From the NCBI GenBank assembly GCA_002633005.1, contig NMRA01000274.1, positions 200,153 through 264,152 on the forward strand: a DNA stretch of 64,000 bases, in the 5' to 3' direction. Source of the stretch: Phoronis australis. Taxonomy: Eukaryota > Phoronida > Phoronidae. Below, piece after piece: positions 48,201 through 63,200 of this stretch. A program made the translations under genes and the position numbers. Each line of letters starts with the position of its first letter. Positions within the stretch are counted from its first letter, which is position 1. The notes under the pieces were generated by a model. The model did no database searches. It was not told the DNA's origin and saw nothing but the letters and a program-made list of their open reading frames with translations.

Positions 48201-51200
48201 AAATTTTTGGCCTTAAAAATGTGTTATGGATTGCAAAATAGTCCCTTTAAGTTCAGGAAAACTGAGGGAATGCGTTACTTTTATTTGGATAATATTATGT
48301 ATTATAGGTTTAATAAAGATTTTGTAAAAACATGGTATGTAAAAGGGATGTGTGAATAGATTAAATTTTTCATACCTGGTTTTGACCTGCCTCATTTTTT
48401 TCAGGTGCGCCTATTGGCAAGCGTATCATCATCTTCGTGGACGATCTCAACATGCCTAAATTGGACACATACGGCTCACAACCTCCCATTGAGCTGCTGA
48501 GGCAGTTCCAGGACTTTGGGGGACTCTACGATCGCGACAAGCTGTTCTGGAAGGAAATACAGGTAGAATTTCATCATTCAGTACCAGTGTACGAGGGAAA
48601 ATGTTGCTCAGTTATGCAGCTTGTATAATGTCATGACTGTGGTCAGTTCTTTGTTAGCATCTTGTAAACTGTTGGACTAATTCACCACTAAGTTAAGGGT
48701 TATCCTGCATCCGTTGTTCTCATTTCAGGACATGACCATCTCAGCTGCATGTGCGCCACCTGGGGGTGGACGTAATCCCGTCACTCCAAGATTTGTGCGT
48801 CATTTCTCCATGTTTTGTATTCCGTCACCGTCCGAGCACAGTCTCAAGCACATGTTCATGGTGAGTTTCTGATTACCAGGCTGAGAATGATGAACCCTTT
48901 GGAACATATTTCTTCAACTTGTGAATTCTGTCTAACTGTGTTCTATGTAAAATTCGGGGTTTGCGTTTGATACTTTATCGTAAAAAAACTAAATTAAATG
49001 AGTTGTTTGTAATTTATCTATAATAATTAATTATTACTCTTAGTCATTCATAATTCTGCTGTGTGCTTTCTGTTCTTCCAAATACCATTTACAAAAAATA
49101 AATTCATACTCGCGATTTCCCTTACAGGCAATCCTGTCCGGGTTTTTCCAAGATTTCCCACACAGTGTGCGCCAATGTGCTGATCCCATAGTCGGCTCGT
49201 CAGTTGAGATCTACTCAAGAATGAGCGCGGAGCTATTGCCCACACCAGCCAAGTCACACTATGTGTTCAACTTACGTGACTTGTCCAAATGTATTCAAGG
49301 TATATATTAACTTATCATGTAATAGGCATTATGTGTCGTGCATGTATAATATTGTTAATTACGCAGTGTTTTGCTCTCTGGTGCCATCAAATGGTTTTTA
49401 CCCTTCAAATTCAGCAACCCACAAAGCTTTATGCCAGGATCTGCTCATACAATTTTATTTCTGACACTAAACCATGTTTTTGATTGAGTTGTCCTAGTGT
49501 CTACATAGATGTATTGCTACCACACATCTGCAACAAAACAGGTGATAAAATACACTCACATTTTGTGATTTGATGTGTTGAAAGACAAGTTTCAATAGTA
49601 TAAATGACTTTTTCGACGATTGTATCAAGATAACAGAGGACTTATTCAGTCAACCATCCTCTTTTGATAAAAATTTATGTTATTGCAACTGTTTTTTTTG
49701 TCCTGGTATTCCATGACAGGTTTCTTTTGCAAGTTTCTTTAGCTTAAGTCGGCCTGGATATTGATGTATGCCTTGCCTTGTCTCCTTGCCAGGTATCTTA
49801 CAAGCTGATAATGGCGTGATCCGTGAGAACAAGCAGATCGCCCGCCTGTTCTACCATGAGTGTCAGCGCGTGTTCCATGACCGACTCATCAACAACGAAG
49901 ACAAGGCCTACTTCCACGGCATGCTGGCCGAGATGGCCAATAAATACTTCGGAGAGGTCAGTCTGGGGTCGCATACATTGAGGTCACATAGATTCTGATG
50001 ATCATCATCATAATTATACTGCAAGTCTTAGTTATTTTGCACAAAAAAATGATAATCGTCAGATTTATTTTTCTAGTGATTCACTAGTTTGCTACTAACA
50101 AATGATCAAAATTTCCAGAGAGTTGTCTAGCTATCTTGCTTTCGAAAGCGCCAATGAGTTGTTGCGAGGTTGACTGGCGATATCATCATGCCAGAAATTC
50201 ACACCAGCATTAGGTGACTTCTGTGAATCGCTTAGTGGTGCTACAGTTGTTATTCAGTTATTTATATTCTTGTATCTAGACCATTGAGCCAACATCATTC
50301 GCCACTGCTCCCATCATATTTGGAGACTTCATGAAGATGGGGGCCGAGAAGGCGGACAGATTGTATGAGGAAATCACACAGATGGACAAGCTGAAAGGAA
50401 TTCTTACAGACGTAAGCCGACAATTGTTTTGTTGATCATTATTTATCAGTTAATTTAATCACCTAAACACCATTTTGGTTTTGAGTAATACGTTAAGTTC
50501 ATTCAACCAAAATAACAGCTATGTCATGGTAGTGTTTTCAATTGGTGATTTTTTGCTGGGAAATTGCCGCAGTACTCTATGTTTCTACTCTCAAAGTGGC
50601 ACCTGGTGGTCATTGAGTATCCCAGTATCACGTGTTCACTGGTTCTCGTCTCTTAAATCTTACAGTACTTGGATGACCTCAACATGTCCTCGTCAAAGGA
50701 GATGAAGCTTGTGTTCTTCATGGACGCCATAGAGCACGTGTCACGTATTGCACGCATGATTCGACAGGACCGTGGCAACGCCCTCCTGGTGGGGGTGGGT
50801 GGCACTGGTAAACAGTCCTTGACTAGGTAAGGGACCAATGAGTGAGCTTTGTTCATACTTTCTGAATTTGTTTAACCCAAATGATCTTTTGGTGACGAGT
50901 ATAAACAATGTTTGAATAGCGACAGGGAATGTCCTCCATTTTCAACCTACATTTTGAAAAATGACAGACTTTGGAGGAAATGACTAGAAACCACAAACTA
51001 TTAAAGCAACATCCATGACTTGCAAAACCTTGAGCGTTAAGCATTGGTTTGTTTTATTAGCATGGTAATTCTTCGCTTATCTCGCACAAAAATAATTCTC
51101 AAAATAATCATTTTTCCATTCTTCAAAGGCTGATTGCTTGACTGCAAATATTGGAAAAATTGCCAAAATTTGTTTTATGACATTACACAATACAAACAGT

Positions 51201-54200
51201 GCTTGTAATAGACTGCAATTTTCTTAATCTTTATTTTTGTTGAAAAACTTGTAGAGTTTCACTCGACGGTCATATTGTGTGCTAAATACATAAAGAATTA
51301 CCTGGGTAATTTTCTCGTGATGTCTGACTTCTCGCTGTTTGCAGGTTGGCTGCTCACATCAATGGCTACAAGTGTTTCCAGATTGAACTGTCGCGAGGCT
51401 ACGACTACGCGGCATTCCACGATGACCTGAAGAAACTGTACGACATGGCAGGAGCCAAGAATGAGCACACTGTGTTTCTCTTCACAGATACACAGGTATA
51501 GTGTCGGGTTTTGTTTTTAGAAGAATGTAGTGTCTTATCTCTGTTGTTATTTTTTCCAGACAGGTGTATTTTGAATTTTCAAACTTGTTTTAGATATTGT
51601 GTGAGTTTTCTGAAGGAATATCTTCAACTCTTTATGATGTCTTGCAAGACATAAACCATATTTTTGAAAAAATTGTTAAAAGTGATTCCTCAGTGTTATT
51701 TTCTAAAACTTGATTACTTGTTGTTTGGTGACTTAGGGCTCATCAGTGATACAATTAGATTGTGAAGATTTTAATGTGAACAAGATAATTTATTTTGTAC
51801 TAAAAAGAGTCTTAATTTAGGTAACTGTTGTCTCGTATTTGCTGACTTTGAGGCTAAACTCATGAAAAATGTGTTTTGTAGATTGTTGTTGAAGAATTCC
51901 TTGAAGACATAAACAACATTCTAAACTCTGGCGAGGTGCCAAATCTTTTTGAACCTGACGAGTACGAGAAACTCATCATTGGGTGTCGCCCTGGTGCAAA
52001 AGAGGCAGGTATCCCAGAAGGCAACAGGGACCTGATCTTTGACTTTTGCATCAACCGAGTGCGCAATAATCTTCACGTGGTGTTGTGCATGAGTCCAGTT
52101 GGCAGCGCTTTCAGGTCACGTTGTCGTATGTTCCCCTCGCTTGTCAACTGTTGCACCATTGATTGGTTCATTGAGTGGCCAGAAGAGGCGCTGCTGGGTG
52201 TGTCTGCGTCGTTCTTTGAACAAGTAGATCTTGGAGATGATGAACTGAAGGTAATGTGGCATTTTGATTGTTGGTTTGCTAAATATGAAAGGAAACCTTT
52301 TATCTGATATTTCGTTCCTTCATACTGACAGTAAATGAGATGAGAGTAATGCTTAGCCTTGTGTATCATCTAAATATGATGAAATTAAACAGATTTTTGT
52401 GATGTAGAGCAAAGCTGGCCTTCAAACTAATACTTCTGAAATTTCTCCAACAGTTTCTTGAAGGTTAGAATTTTAATGCAGAAGAATTAAATACTGACGA
52501 CAGTTGATAATTCTCGTCGCTTTTGTCGTTGCCAGCCCAAGATGGCGGAGATGTGTGTAACTATACACACCAGTGTCAGTGCAATGGCGGAGAGGTACTA
52601 TAGTGAGTTGAAGAGACGCTACTACACCACGCCAACCAGTTACCTGGAACTCATCAATCTCTACTTGTCCATGTTGTCACAGAAGAAAAAGTGAGTTGTC
52701 AACAACCAGGTATCGGTTTAACAATACCAGACACAAACTATAACTTGATATGGCCCGACTTGTTTATTGTTTGATACAACATCACAATTTTCTTCTACAT
52801 AGAGAAAGGTTCACATTAAGGGATTTATGTCCAGCAAAGGTATATTAGCAGTATAATTTTATTCTATGGTGCTTGGTGGCTTTTGCTGTAAGAGTGGTAG
52901 TTTGACGTCTATTGACGTTGTGGCTGGTTTCTCAAAATGAAGCCATGCACATTGAATTCTGGGATGGCTGCCGCCAGTCCACTGCCATGTGGCAAAATTG
53001 TAATTGCATAAAGGTTTGCCACCCTGTTAACTTCCCTGTTCATTCCTGTTCATTCTTGGACAATAAGGAAGACTGCTCTGATGATGAATTTGGCTTCTGC
53101 TCATCCGTCATGATGGAATTCTGGGTCATTTTGTCGGAATACTTTCAGTTTGTGCTGTAATTATTTTCTAAATAATCACCACTTGTAGGCAACTAATAGC
53201 AGCTAGAGACCGCGTCAAGAATGGTCTGACAAAGATCCTGGAGACAAACGAGCTCGTTGACACCATGCAGGTGGAACTGGTGGCGCTGGAACCAGAACTG
53301 AAACAAAAGTCGAAGGACACGGACGAACTCATGGAGAGATTAGCCGTGGATCAAGAAAAGGCTGATGCGGTAGGTGGCGTACTAGTTTGAGACTGTTTAA
53401 TAATAGCTGTATGTTACAATCTATCAATGTTAGAATGACGGTAATTATTTGGGTATTTTGCTCACAATATGGCCGACAAGTGAAATTCTGCTTTATTAAA
53501 TTTGTCCACAAAAGTTAAGATTTAGAACATTTTAGTCTAGAACAAGGCAGCATGGTTTGTAGTGTGCAGATGTCTCAGAACAATATTATTTGCTTAAGTT
53601 ACCATTATTTGCGATAGGTTATCAACCATTAAAAAATGGAGAATGACCATTGTGGTAATTATTTTTGTGCAAAATTAGTGGAAAATTACCATAGTAACTA
53701 GAAATTTTGGCCTGCCTTGTTTCAGAGCCTGTTTCTCACTACTGTTGGAAACTCAAAACATAACATTGAAACAAATACGAGTCCTGATTTTTGTGGAATT
53801 TCTAGTTGTGAAACAGAAGCTCATATTTATGTAGGTGCGAAAAGTGGTTATGGAAGACGAAGCTGTTGCCAAAGTGAAGGCTGAGGAAACGCAGGCGATT
53901 GCAGATGACGCCCAGAAAGACTTGGATGAGGCTCTGCCAGCTCTAGAGGGCGCTGTCAAAGCTCTGGATGCGTTAGACAAGAGCGACATTTCTGAAGTGC
54001 GTGTGTTCAGTAAACCACCCGAACTTGTGCAGACAGTAATGGAAGCTGTGTGCCTGTTGTGTAACTGCAAGTAAGTAGAGTAGCTGTGAGTAAGTTGAGT
54101 AGCTGCAAGTAAGTTGGGTAGCTGCAAGTAAGTAGAGTAGCTGCAAGTAAGTTTAGCTAATACTATTGAATGTAGTGTCAATTGCAAGTTGGTTGAGTAA

Positions 54201-57200
54201 CTGTGTGTGGGATTATTTCTTGAAGAAGATGCATTGTTTCCGTTTGCATTTCACCTTTCCACGATACTTCTGCTAATCTTGAATTTTTAAATTATGTTAC
54301 TAAATTGACCTCCAGTTTATAATAAGAACTTTGTGCGCTCCTGTGAGTATGCCATACTATTCACATCCAAACTTCTGCAGTCATGTTGTTCTTTACATTT
54401 ACGTTTTCTGCCCATTTGTAGGACTGACTGGGCATCAGCGAAAACTCTGCTTGGTGACGCCAACTTCCTGAAACGTCTGTACGACTACGACAAGGACAAC
54501 ATACCCGACTCCATGTTAAAGAAGCTCAAGAAGTATATAGACAATCCTAAGTTCAACCCAGAGGCAGTCTCCAAGGTATCCAAGGCGTGCACCTCGCTTG
54601 TCATGTGGGTCAATGCCATCAACCTATACGCGCACGTGTTCAGGACGGTGGAGCCGAAACGTCAGAAGTATGTCAACGTTTTCTTTTTTCATATTCTTAT
54701 TTCACTTTTGATTATTGGTGGCAAGCAGTTGCCTTATCAAAGTCTGTCCGTTGAGCATAAAAAATAAATGCACAACATGTTTAGGTTACCAGTCATGGTA
54801 GTGCCAGAGATTGGTAGACAGGATTTTGACTTGATAATAGTAATAAAAATAAGAATTGAATTAAGGCACAAGGAAATCGTAGATTTCTATAGATAAAAAG
54901 ACATCACTCATAGCTATTAAGTGCAATCTGACAAAGAGCTCGTCATCATAGTTCCTTCGCTTTGTGAGTCAGTCACAAGAGGGCACTAGCAGTCGGCTTG
55001 CATAATTCCACTATCATTTTATTGCTTTGAGTACTTCTTTACACATGATTCCATTTAAATCAATGAAAACAGTTTGTCCTTCATTCTCATATCACTATCT
55101 CTAAAGATTGGCTGCTGCTGAAGCAGAGCTTGCTGCTGTCATGAAAACGCTGAAAGAAAAGCAAGACAAGCTGGCGGCAGTCGAGGCCCAGATTGCTAAA
55201 CTACAGAAGTCGTACGACGACAGCGTGGCCGAGAAAAAGGCTCTGGAGAAGAATATCGGCCAGACCCAGGGGCGGCTGAAGCGTGCCTCCAAGCTGACGT
55301 CTGCTCTTGGCTCAGAGCAGATTAGATGGAGTGAGAATGTCAAGGTGAGTGGTGAGGCTGTTGGGACTACTTTCAAGTACCCTGCTATGTGTCAGTCACC
55401 AGGTGGCGAGACCATCTTGTCCGCTAGTCGGCTTACATGGAACTGCGAAACATATCGTGGAAATAAACAACATTTTATGAGTTCGTGCAAAAATAGTGCG
55501 TCAAAGTTTCTGGAAAATGGAAGCAGAAGTTGTCAGAGGCAGGAATGCTCGATATTACAAGATAATATCATGCTTTTCTGTCTCAAAATACTGCAATTGC
55601 TTACATAAAGAGATAATCTAACCAAATCTAAATATGATTATTATGGTCTAGTGTTGGTTTACAAAAGAAATGTGCTAACTGTTGATTTGTAGACCTTTTG
55701 AACTGACCTGCTGACCTCCCAAAGGAACACAAGCACATTATTTGCTACTAAACAAAGCTTAAGACGAGCATAAGACGAGCATTAATGCTATTGTCAAAAA
55801 TGACCTTAAGTTGAGCATTTTTTTCATCTCGTGCAAATCAGATAAGAATTATCAGGAAAAATTTTCACCAGTCTAGTGAAAAAAAATCTGTCATTTATTT
55901 TCCTCCTTGAGCTCATGACAAGTTAGTATATAAATTCATTTACTTTACAAGTATCATGAATTATTTGACTCCTGCAGATGACATGTTTCTTTTTTATACT
56001 CCTATAAAGATTTCAGGCTCAAGGAGATTTTTTTATTTTCCAGTTCATGTGAATTCTTAAATTGTATGTTGATATCTTGTATCTTTGCTTTCCCAGGAAT
56101 TCAACGCTGAAATTGGCAATGTCGTTGGCGATGTGTTTGTAGCTGCTGCTTGTGTGGCCTACTATGGAGCATTCACCAGTGTCTATCGCCAGGATTTGGT
56201 CAGGATGTGGATCGAGCACTGCCAGGAACTGCAGATCCCCATCTCACAGGGCATGTCCCTGACTAGTGTTCTGGCTGACCCCTACGAGATTCGCCAGTGG
56301 AATGCAGACGGCTTGCCTCGTGATCAGGTGTCTACAGAGAACGCCATCTTGGTCACCAGGGGACGCCGTTGGCCATTGATGATTGACCCTCAAGATCAGG
56401 TGATTTTCAGTGTTATGGGGCATTCTTGTTTTGTGTTTCTCATTTATAAAAAACTGGGGTATTTGACTATTTTGGTTTTTATGATTAAAATGAAATGATG
56501 ATTTAAAAAACTGTAACAGTGTTTGTGAGCTGTCATCTTGAATATTTTTATCAAACGAAATTTTTGTTAAATATGCTGTTGCTTTGGATGTAGCTTTTTG
56601 CAGTTTTGCTTCATTTGATAAAAATACGCTGTTTTGACACTTTAGGCGAACCGGTGGGTGAGAAACAAAGAGACGCGCAACGGTCTGAAGGTGATTAAGC
56701 TAACTGATGGTAACTTCCTGAGGACACTTGAAAACTGTATCCGTATAGGAATGCCGGTGTTACTGGAAGAGATTGGAGAGACACTTGACCCCTCGCTGGA
56801 ACCTGTCTTGTTGAAGCAGACGTTCACTCAGGTAAGAGAGGAGTTATAGTTTGATATTGCTGGACCCTAAATGGCAAATGTGACAATGAGTTCAAATTAA
56901 ACCAAATTTTTTTGTATGTTGTACATTGAAATGAATCGCGATCTTTGATGTGGGTACTTAAATATCCCTGAAGCAGTGTGTCCTTGCATTTCCTAGCAAT
57001 AACTACGAAAAAAATTAATCAGTGTTTGCAGAAAAGTCAGATCTTGTTTACTTTCAATTCCAAACAATTTGAAACCAATCGAAAATGATTAATAAGCACC
57101 TCAAAGTAACTGAAGGATTTATTGGAAATTGTTTTCCCAACAAATTATGCCTGTTCACAGATTTTGGTATTCTGTTTCACAAATTATAAAAAATTATTTG

Positions 57201-60200
57201 AATTTTGTCCCAGTCTTTGTTATTTTTGTTATTGTATATTTTTAGCATGGCACTGTGTCTGAAAAACTATATAGTATGACATAAATTTTGTAATATTTTG
57301 CTCACTCCGGATAATTTCTAAATGACTTGTATTATTAATTTTATTTTCATTTTATTGCTTTTGTTTTTATTGGGCATAACACAAATGTGATGTTAGCACT
57401 AAATTTTTGCATGTTTTAATAATTTAAATTGTTGATTTATTTGTTAATTGATTGTTGCTGATGTCTTAACCGTATCTCGCCATATTGTACAGGGTGGACG
57501 ACTACTAATTCGTCTGGGTGACAGTGACATCGACTACGACCGTAACTTCAAGTTCTACATGACTAGTAAGATGGCCAACCCTCACTACCTGCCTGAGATC
57601 TGTATTAAGGTGACCATTATTAACTTTACTGTCACCAAGTCGGGTCTTGAGGATCAGATTCTCAGGTAAAGTGGTTTGTTGATATTGTATTTGAATATTT
57701 AAATCTATATGTTAGCCAAAAGACTAATCTACAGCATGACCTTCTTAAGTCTATGACTTTCAATTATTAACTTAACGAGCTGCTGATTGGTCATTTTAGT
57801 GATGTGGTGAGCTTGGAGCGACCTGACCTTGAACAGCAGAGGAACCAGCTTATTGTGCGCATCAATGCAGACAAGAACCAGCTGAAGCAGATTGAGGATA
57901 GGATACTCAAGCTACTGTTTGAGTCGGAGGGAAACATTCTGGACAACGAAGACCTTATAAATACGCTCAACGAGTCTAAGGTAACGGAATTGTTAGTTTT
58001 GTAATATAGGTCATTACGTTTGTGTTTTTTAAAATGTTTTTCAATGGTGAATTTGGGTTTATAGTTAAAATATTGTGTTTGGAAGTTTTAGGTTAGAGAT
58101 TGTTCTATGTTCTTCTTTGAGTGAAGGTAGAAATGTTGTATTTTCCAATCGTGTTGTCTCCGGAATTAGTGAATTCTTACTTCTCCATTGCGAACCAATG
58201 CTCAGGCTAGACATCCATCTGCCAACTTCCTTTTTTCGTGTCAGTCATTTGTGTCTTGAATATGCTATTTTCCATGGCATGTGTAGGACCACTGTTTTGA
58301 CAGCGCCACTCCTCAATGATGTAAAGTGTTATTTATTTTTGAGCACATGGCAGTGAAATCAGGTGCCTTTGTTGCTGGTTACAGTGTTGCATGCATCTTA
58401 ATGTTTATCACCTGTCACTTCACAGGTTACTTCCAAAGTAATCACCGAACGTCTGGTGGAGGCCGAACAAACAGAAGAGAAAATTACAGTGGCGCGTGAG
58501 AAGTACCGCCCGGTAGCCGCCCGCGGCTCTGTCATGTACTTTGTCATCGCTGATGTCGGAAATATCGACCCCATGTACCAATTCTCTCTCAAATATTTCA
58601 AAGCGGTATGTTGATAAGTGAAAGTGAGACTCGTTTAATTACTAGGTCACGTGATGTAACTACATATGACTCCATAGTGTATCTACTCTATGCAAAAGCA
58701 AACGTTAACTGAGTGTTTCATGTAAGTTAAGTACTTGATGTTAAGTATTGCTTACTAGACGCACTTAGTAACATACCAGCATGGCCTTGGAATATCATTT
58801 GTGATTTATGTTATAATAATTTAAAATTTGTTTTCTTTAAACATTTTTGTTTCGTGTCCAAAACTTGGCTTGTGTCGGTATTTGAAGTCTGTGAATCGAA
58901 ATTTAATTTGTATGTAGCTTTATGTCCATGAGCCATGCTAATTTACTCTGCTCTTTACACTACGTTCAATGTTTGTTCATGTCGTTTTCCAGCTTTTCAA
59001 CAACACTATTGAAACTAGTGAGAAGTCGGACGATCTGCAAGAGAGGCTGCGCATCTGTTTAGACCAAACAACAATCACTGTATATGAGAATGTGGCAAGG
59101 TAATAACCCTGTGACGTCCTTAACTGTAGATGTGACTCTGGGTACATTATGACTTATGGGCTCTGATTGACTACTACTAAATGTAGAAAATGAAGCCACG
59201 GTGACTGCATTCTAAATCTTGTCTGCCACCATTTCAAAATAACTCCCATAACTGATTAAGTTTCTGCTCCAATTGTAATCTTTACACGAATCAATCACAG
59301 TTTGTCAATTTATCTCAATAACCAACAAATTCCACATCTTCACGTACACTATATGCCTGAAAGTATTTTTTTTGGATTAGGACCCTGTGTGGCGGAAAAG
59401 CGGAATTTCATTTTTCCAGATTTCTCAACAAGAAGTCAATCTTTCTTCGTTGTTTGCATAGGTTGAACCTAACAACTGCCTGATTGGTTCAGTTTTGACC
59501 ATCCGCGTCAGTGGAGTGAACCTTTCAATGTTGAAAAATATCAAATACAGCAGTTTCTGTTTTTCCGATTTGAGGAATTCTTACCATTTTTCATATAACT
59601 TTTATTTCGTTACAGAGGCTTGTTTGAGAAAGACAAGCTCGTTTTTTCGTTCATGCTGTGCGCCGAGATCATGAAACAGCAAGATAAGATATCTGTCGAG
59701 GAGTGGAACTACTTTCTGCGCGGGGCTGCTGGTGTGGAGAAAGAGAGACCACCAAAGCCTTCCGCGCCATGGTTGTCAAACAGCGTCTGGCACACGTGCT
59801 GTGATCTCAGCGAAATCTTACCAAGTTTTAGTGGAATCAATGAAAGTATAACCAAGACACCATGCTGGATTCAAATGGGTGATATTCTGGTAAGGCTTGT
59901 GAAAAAATTGTTCACTCGTTGTTATGACCTGCAGTAATGAAAGTGAGTCATTTTTCGAGCTCTTAAAATATATTTTTGAAGACAAACATGACAGTTTACG
60001 ATTTTTCGCTCAGATTCAAATTTGTTGTTTTTGGTCAAAAGTATTATAAGTGCCATGCTTGTTCAGTTGTTTACTATGAAAGGTTCATGACTGTACTGTT
60101 AACCGTCAATAAAATGAATGTGAAATTATATATAATTTTTGTATAGTTTAATCTGTAGAGCCTGAATTAAGTTAGAAATGTAATGCCTCATTTTGGTTGA

Positions 60201-63200
60201 GTATTTGCCGTACACTCCTGTGTGCCTCCCTGTATTATAGAGCTCTAACTTCATTCAAGAATTGTTGGTCATCTTTTTAATCTCGATCTCTGTGTTGCAA
60301 AATTGAGACTTTGTGGATTGAGGTAAATTTTCAGGAGAGTAATTGTGGCTGAAGTCAACCACTCATTGTGTTCCTATACGGTGTCTTTGCTACCTACTTC
60401 ACAGGTTGAGGCCAATCCTAAGGAGTCAAGCGAGTACATAGACGCGGCTGAGCCCACGTTCAGCAAGACAACGATCTCAACAGACTTTGGTGACGAGGAG
60501 ATTGACGTATTGGATGACAGTGGTGATAACTTGAAGGGACACTGGAATACACGTCTGTCAAGTTTCCAGAAAATTGTATTCATCAAGGCTTTCAGTGAGG
60601 AAAAGGTAAAGAACACTACGCAGTTCACTGGGCTCAGATTTCACTATCATACGAATCTTGACTGCTAAGCTATCTGTTGAGAGCTTGTAATACTACAATA
60701 TTTGGGTGCCAAGTAATTTGATCAGTTTGCGGTAGTATTGTGTCAATCATTCAAGTCATATTTACCTACCTCCATTTTAAAAATAGGGAAATAGAGTTTT
60801 TTGTATGTTATCAAGATTATTGTAATTTTTTGTTATATTGACCACCAAAGCTGAAAATTCTTGATTTTAACCCAAGTACAGTTTTTCATCATGGGTGGAA
60901 GACTCTACGTTCTGTATTTTAATTTGATAGGTGGTGTTTTCCATCACTGAGTTCGTTCGCGAGAATCTCGGCCAGCGATTCGTGGAAAGTCCGTCTGTTG
61001 ACCTCAATACTCTCTTCACAAACATGAACAAGGTCACGCCACTCGTGTTTGTACTGAGTACTGGCTCCGATCCCATGGGGGCCTTCTTGCGATTTGCCAA
61101 AGAGAAGGGATACTCAGACAGGTAGACATCATTTCAGTTCTAGTCTTGCAGCAAAGGTTGATTATGTGGTCTTGTGGCTTACTGAATCAGCATTTTATAA
61201 TGAAGTTGATATTACGCCTCTTTGAACAATGTAATTGTTGCTTGGTTCCTCAGTACTCGTTATGGAAAATCTGGGAAATGCAGAAAACATTTTCATGCAT
61301 GGAAAATTCATGGAAGTTGAAAAAGTGAAAAAGTCACAGAAAAGGCATGGAAAATTTGGTGTTAATAATATGAGATAAACTCATTTTGTGAATCGTTTTG
61401 CAATTTTATCAGTTATGGTGGGCAAAAAATTCCAAAAAGTTTAATTTTTGCAGAAAAAATAACTCAATGCAAAATGAATATTTAAATCCTGGTTATCTCA
61501 TGGAAAATGATGAAATATCATTAAATTCAGAATCTGCAAACAAGCCCCTCAGATATAGACCCACACCCACGAGCCTATTAAAGGAATTTCTGAATACTGT
61601 GTGAGCCTACTTTCATACATACAATTCAAAATTTCTACAGTTTGTTGGGTTTTCCACAATGAACAGTGCCTACTGTTGTCAAACAAAAACAAGACAATTA
61701 TCAGAAGCTATATGTTTTCAGCTAATTTACAAAATAAACTCAACTATGGGAAACATTGGGACCGTAGACTCTCGTAACTAATATGTTGGCCACCTGTTTT
61801 CAAAAGCATCCTTGGTTTTATATTTGGGAAAGAATGCCATTTTTTTGTAAAGTTCGTCTTGGTGTTTACTGTCAAAATCCTGATATGAGTGGGAGCTTTC
61901 TCTTGTTGGGCATTCAAGGTTCTTGTTATTCAACAGACATATTATCATAATTTATGCAATATTTCAGAGCTCCTAGTGGAAATAGGTGAGATGAGTCAAA
62001 GTTTCATTGTATTAACTGATATGTTATTGTTCTTTTTGGTGCTGCTTGTTAGAGCGACATCTATTGTTAAAACCAAAGTTTATTTAAGGTTGATTTTCAT
62101 TGAGGTTATTGACCTCCTAGGTAACTATTTATTGCTGAAATCTGAAGGATTCTTAATCGCTCGTAGACCACGTATTGCCTGCTGTTCACTCATTTGAGGC
62201 TCGAGTAGTCTGACAACAGACAAAATAATGGGTTTGATTTTAAAGAAGAGACTATCAGTTAATTGATTACGAACTGGAAAAAAATCTGTGAATAGGTTTT
62301 GACCTAATGTTGACGGTCCAGTATCATAAAGGAATTAATTTAGTAGAGAACCTTAGCAGAGATTTGAGCTGTTGCGATCTCTGTTTTGATTTTTGCACAA
62401 TTTGTTACGTGGGGTGACCTTCAATATTTGTTTACCTCACTAAAAACTCGGCTCATTTCATGGCATATTATATTTTGTCAATAGATTTGTACATGAACCG
62501 CGAGTGTCATCAATGCTGTTATCTCAAACATTGCTCCAACTTTCATTTATGTGAACCAAATCTATTACTGCATTAGCAATGACTTCATATCAATACAAAA
62601 AATCATCTGCAAAAAGTGTTTGAAGCATGGTGGATAAGTGCTGTGCGCGTCCTGATACCAGACAAAAGACAATGGGAATACATAGCAATGAACAAGATTG
62701 ATATCTGGATCTAGAAAATACCGTCACCTGCAGTTGACACCAGATAAGTTTTATCAACATGTAATGTAACTGAAAGTCTCTTACTTTAATATTTTTATTG
62801 TTAGGCTGTTCTTTTTTAAGTTGTGGCCCGTGAGCTAACTTCTGGAATCTGTGGTAGTTATGTAGAAATACTAGCTGTTATGGGTGTGGTGCCTTTTTCT
62901 ATTTCAAGGTGCTAGGTAGCTTTATCACTGCAGCTGTTGTATCTCATGGGGAAATGTTTGAACCAGTTGATGTGATGTGTAGTCTGATGAGTTTATTGTG
63001 TTAGCCTCTTTAGTACAAGATTTTAAAGACTTTGTATTGTCAATAGAATAGGGTAGAGGCAGAACTTTGTTAGTTTACCTGTTAGGGCTGTGTATTACAT
63101 ACAATAGGGGACTGTGTTTCTGAGAATATCAGTTTGAATCCCGTGTTCACCTATCTAGCGTGTCTGCTATGTATACTAACTGTTGTGAGCTTGTAGCTTG

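Noticed and set aside
53835..54187. Minus-strand 144-residue frame with repeated leucine-rich text
   Set aside because: It is the antisense shadow of dynein exon 47 and its 19-base array.
63130..63160. Third SINE copy near AGTTTGAATCCCGTG
   Set aside because: Only a B-box-like word is visible; no A box at the right distance and no shared tail.
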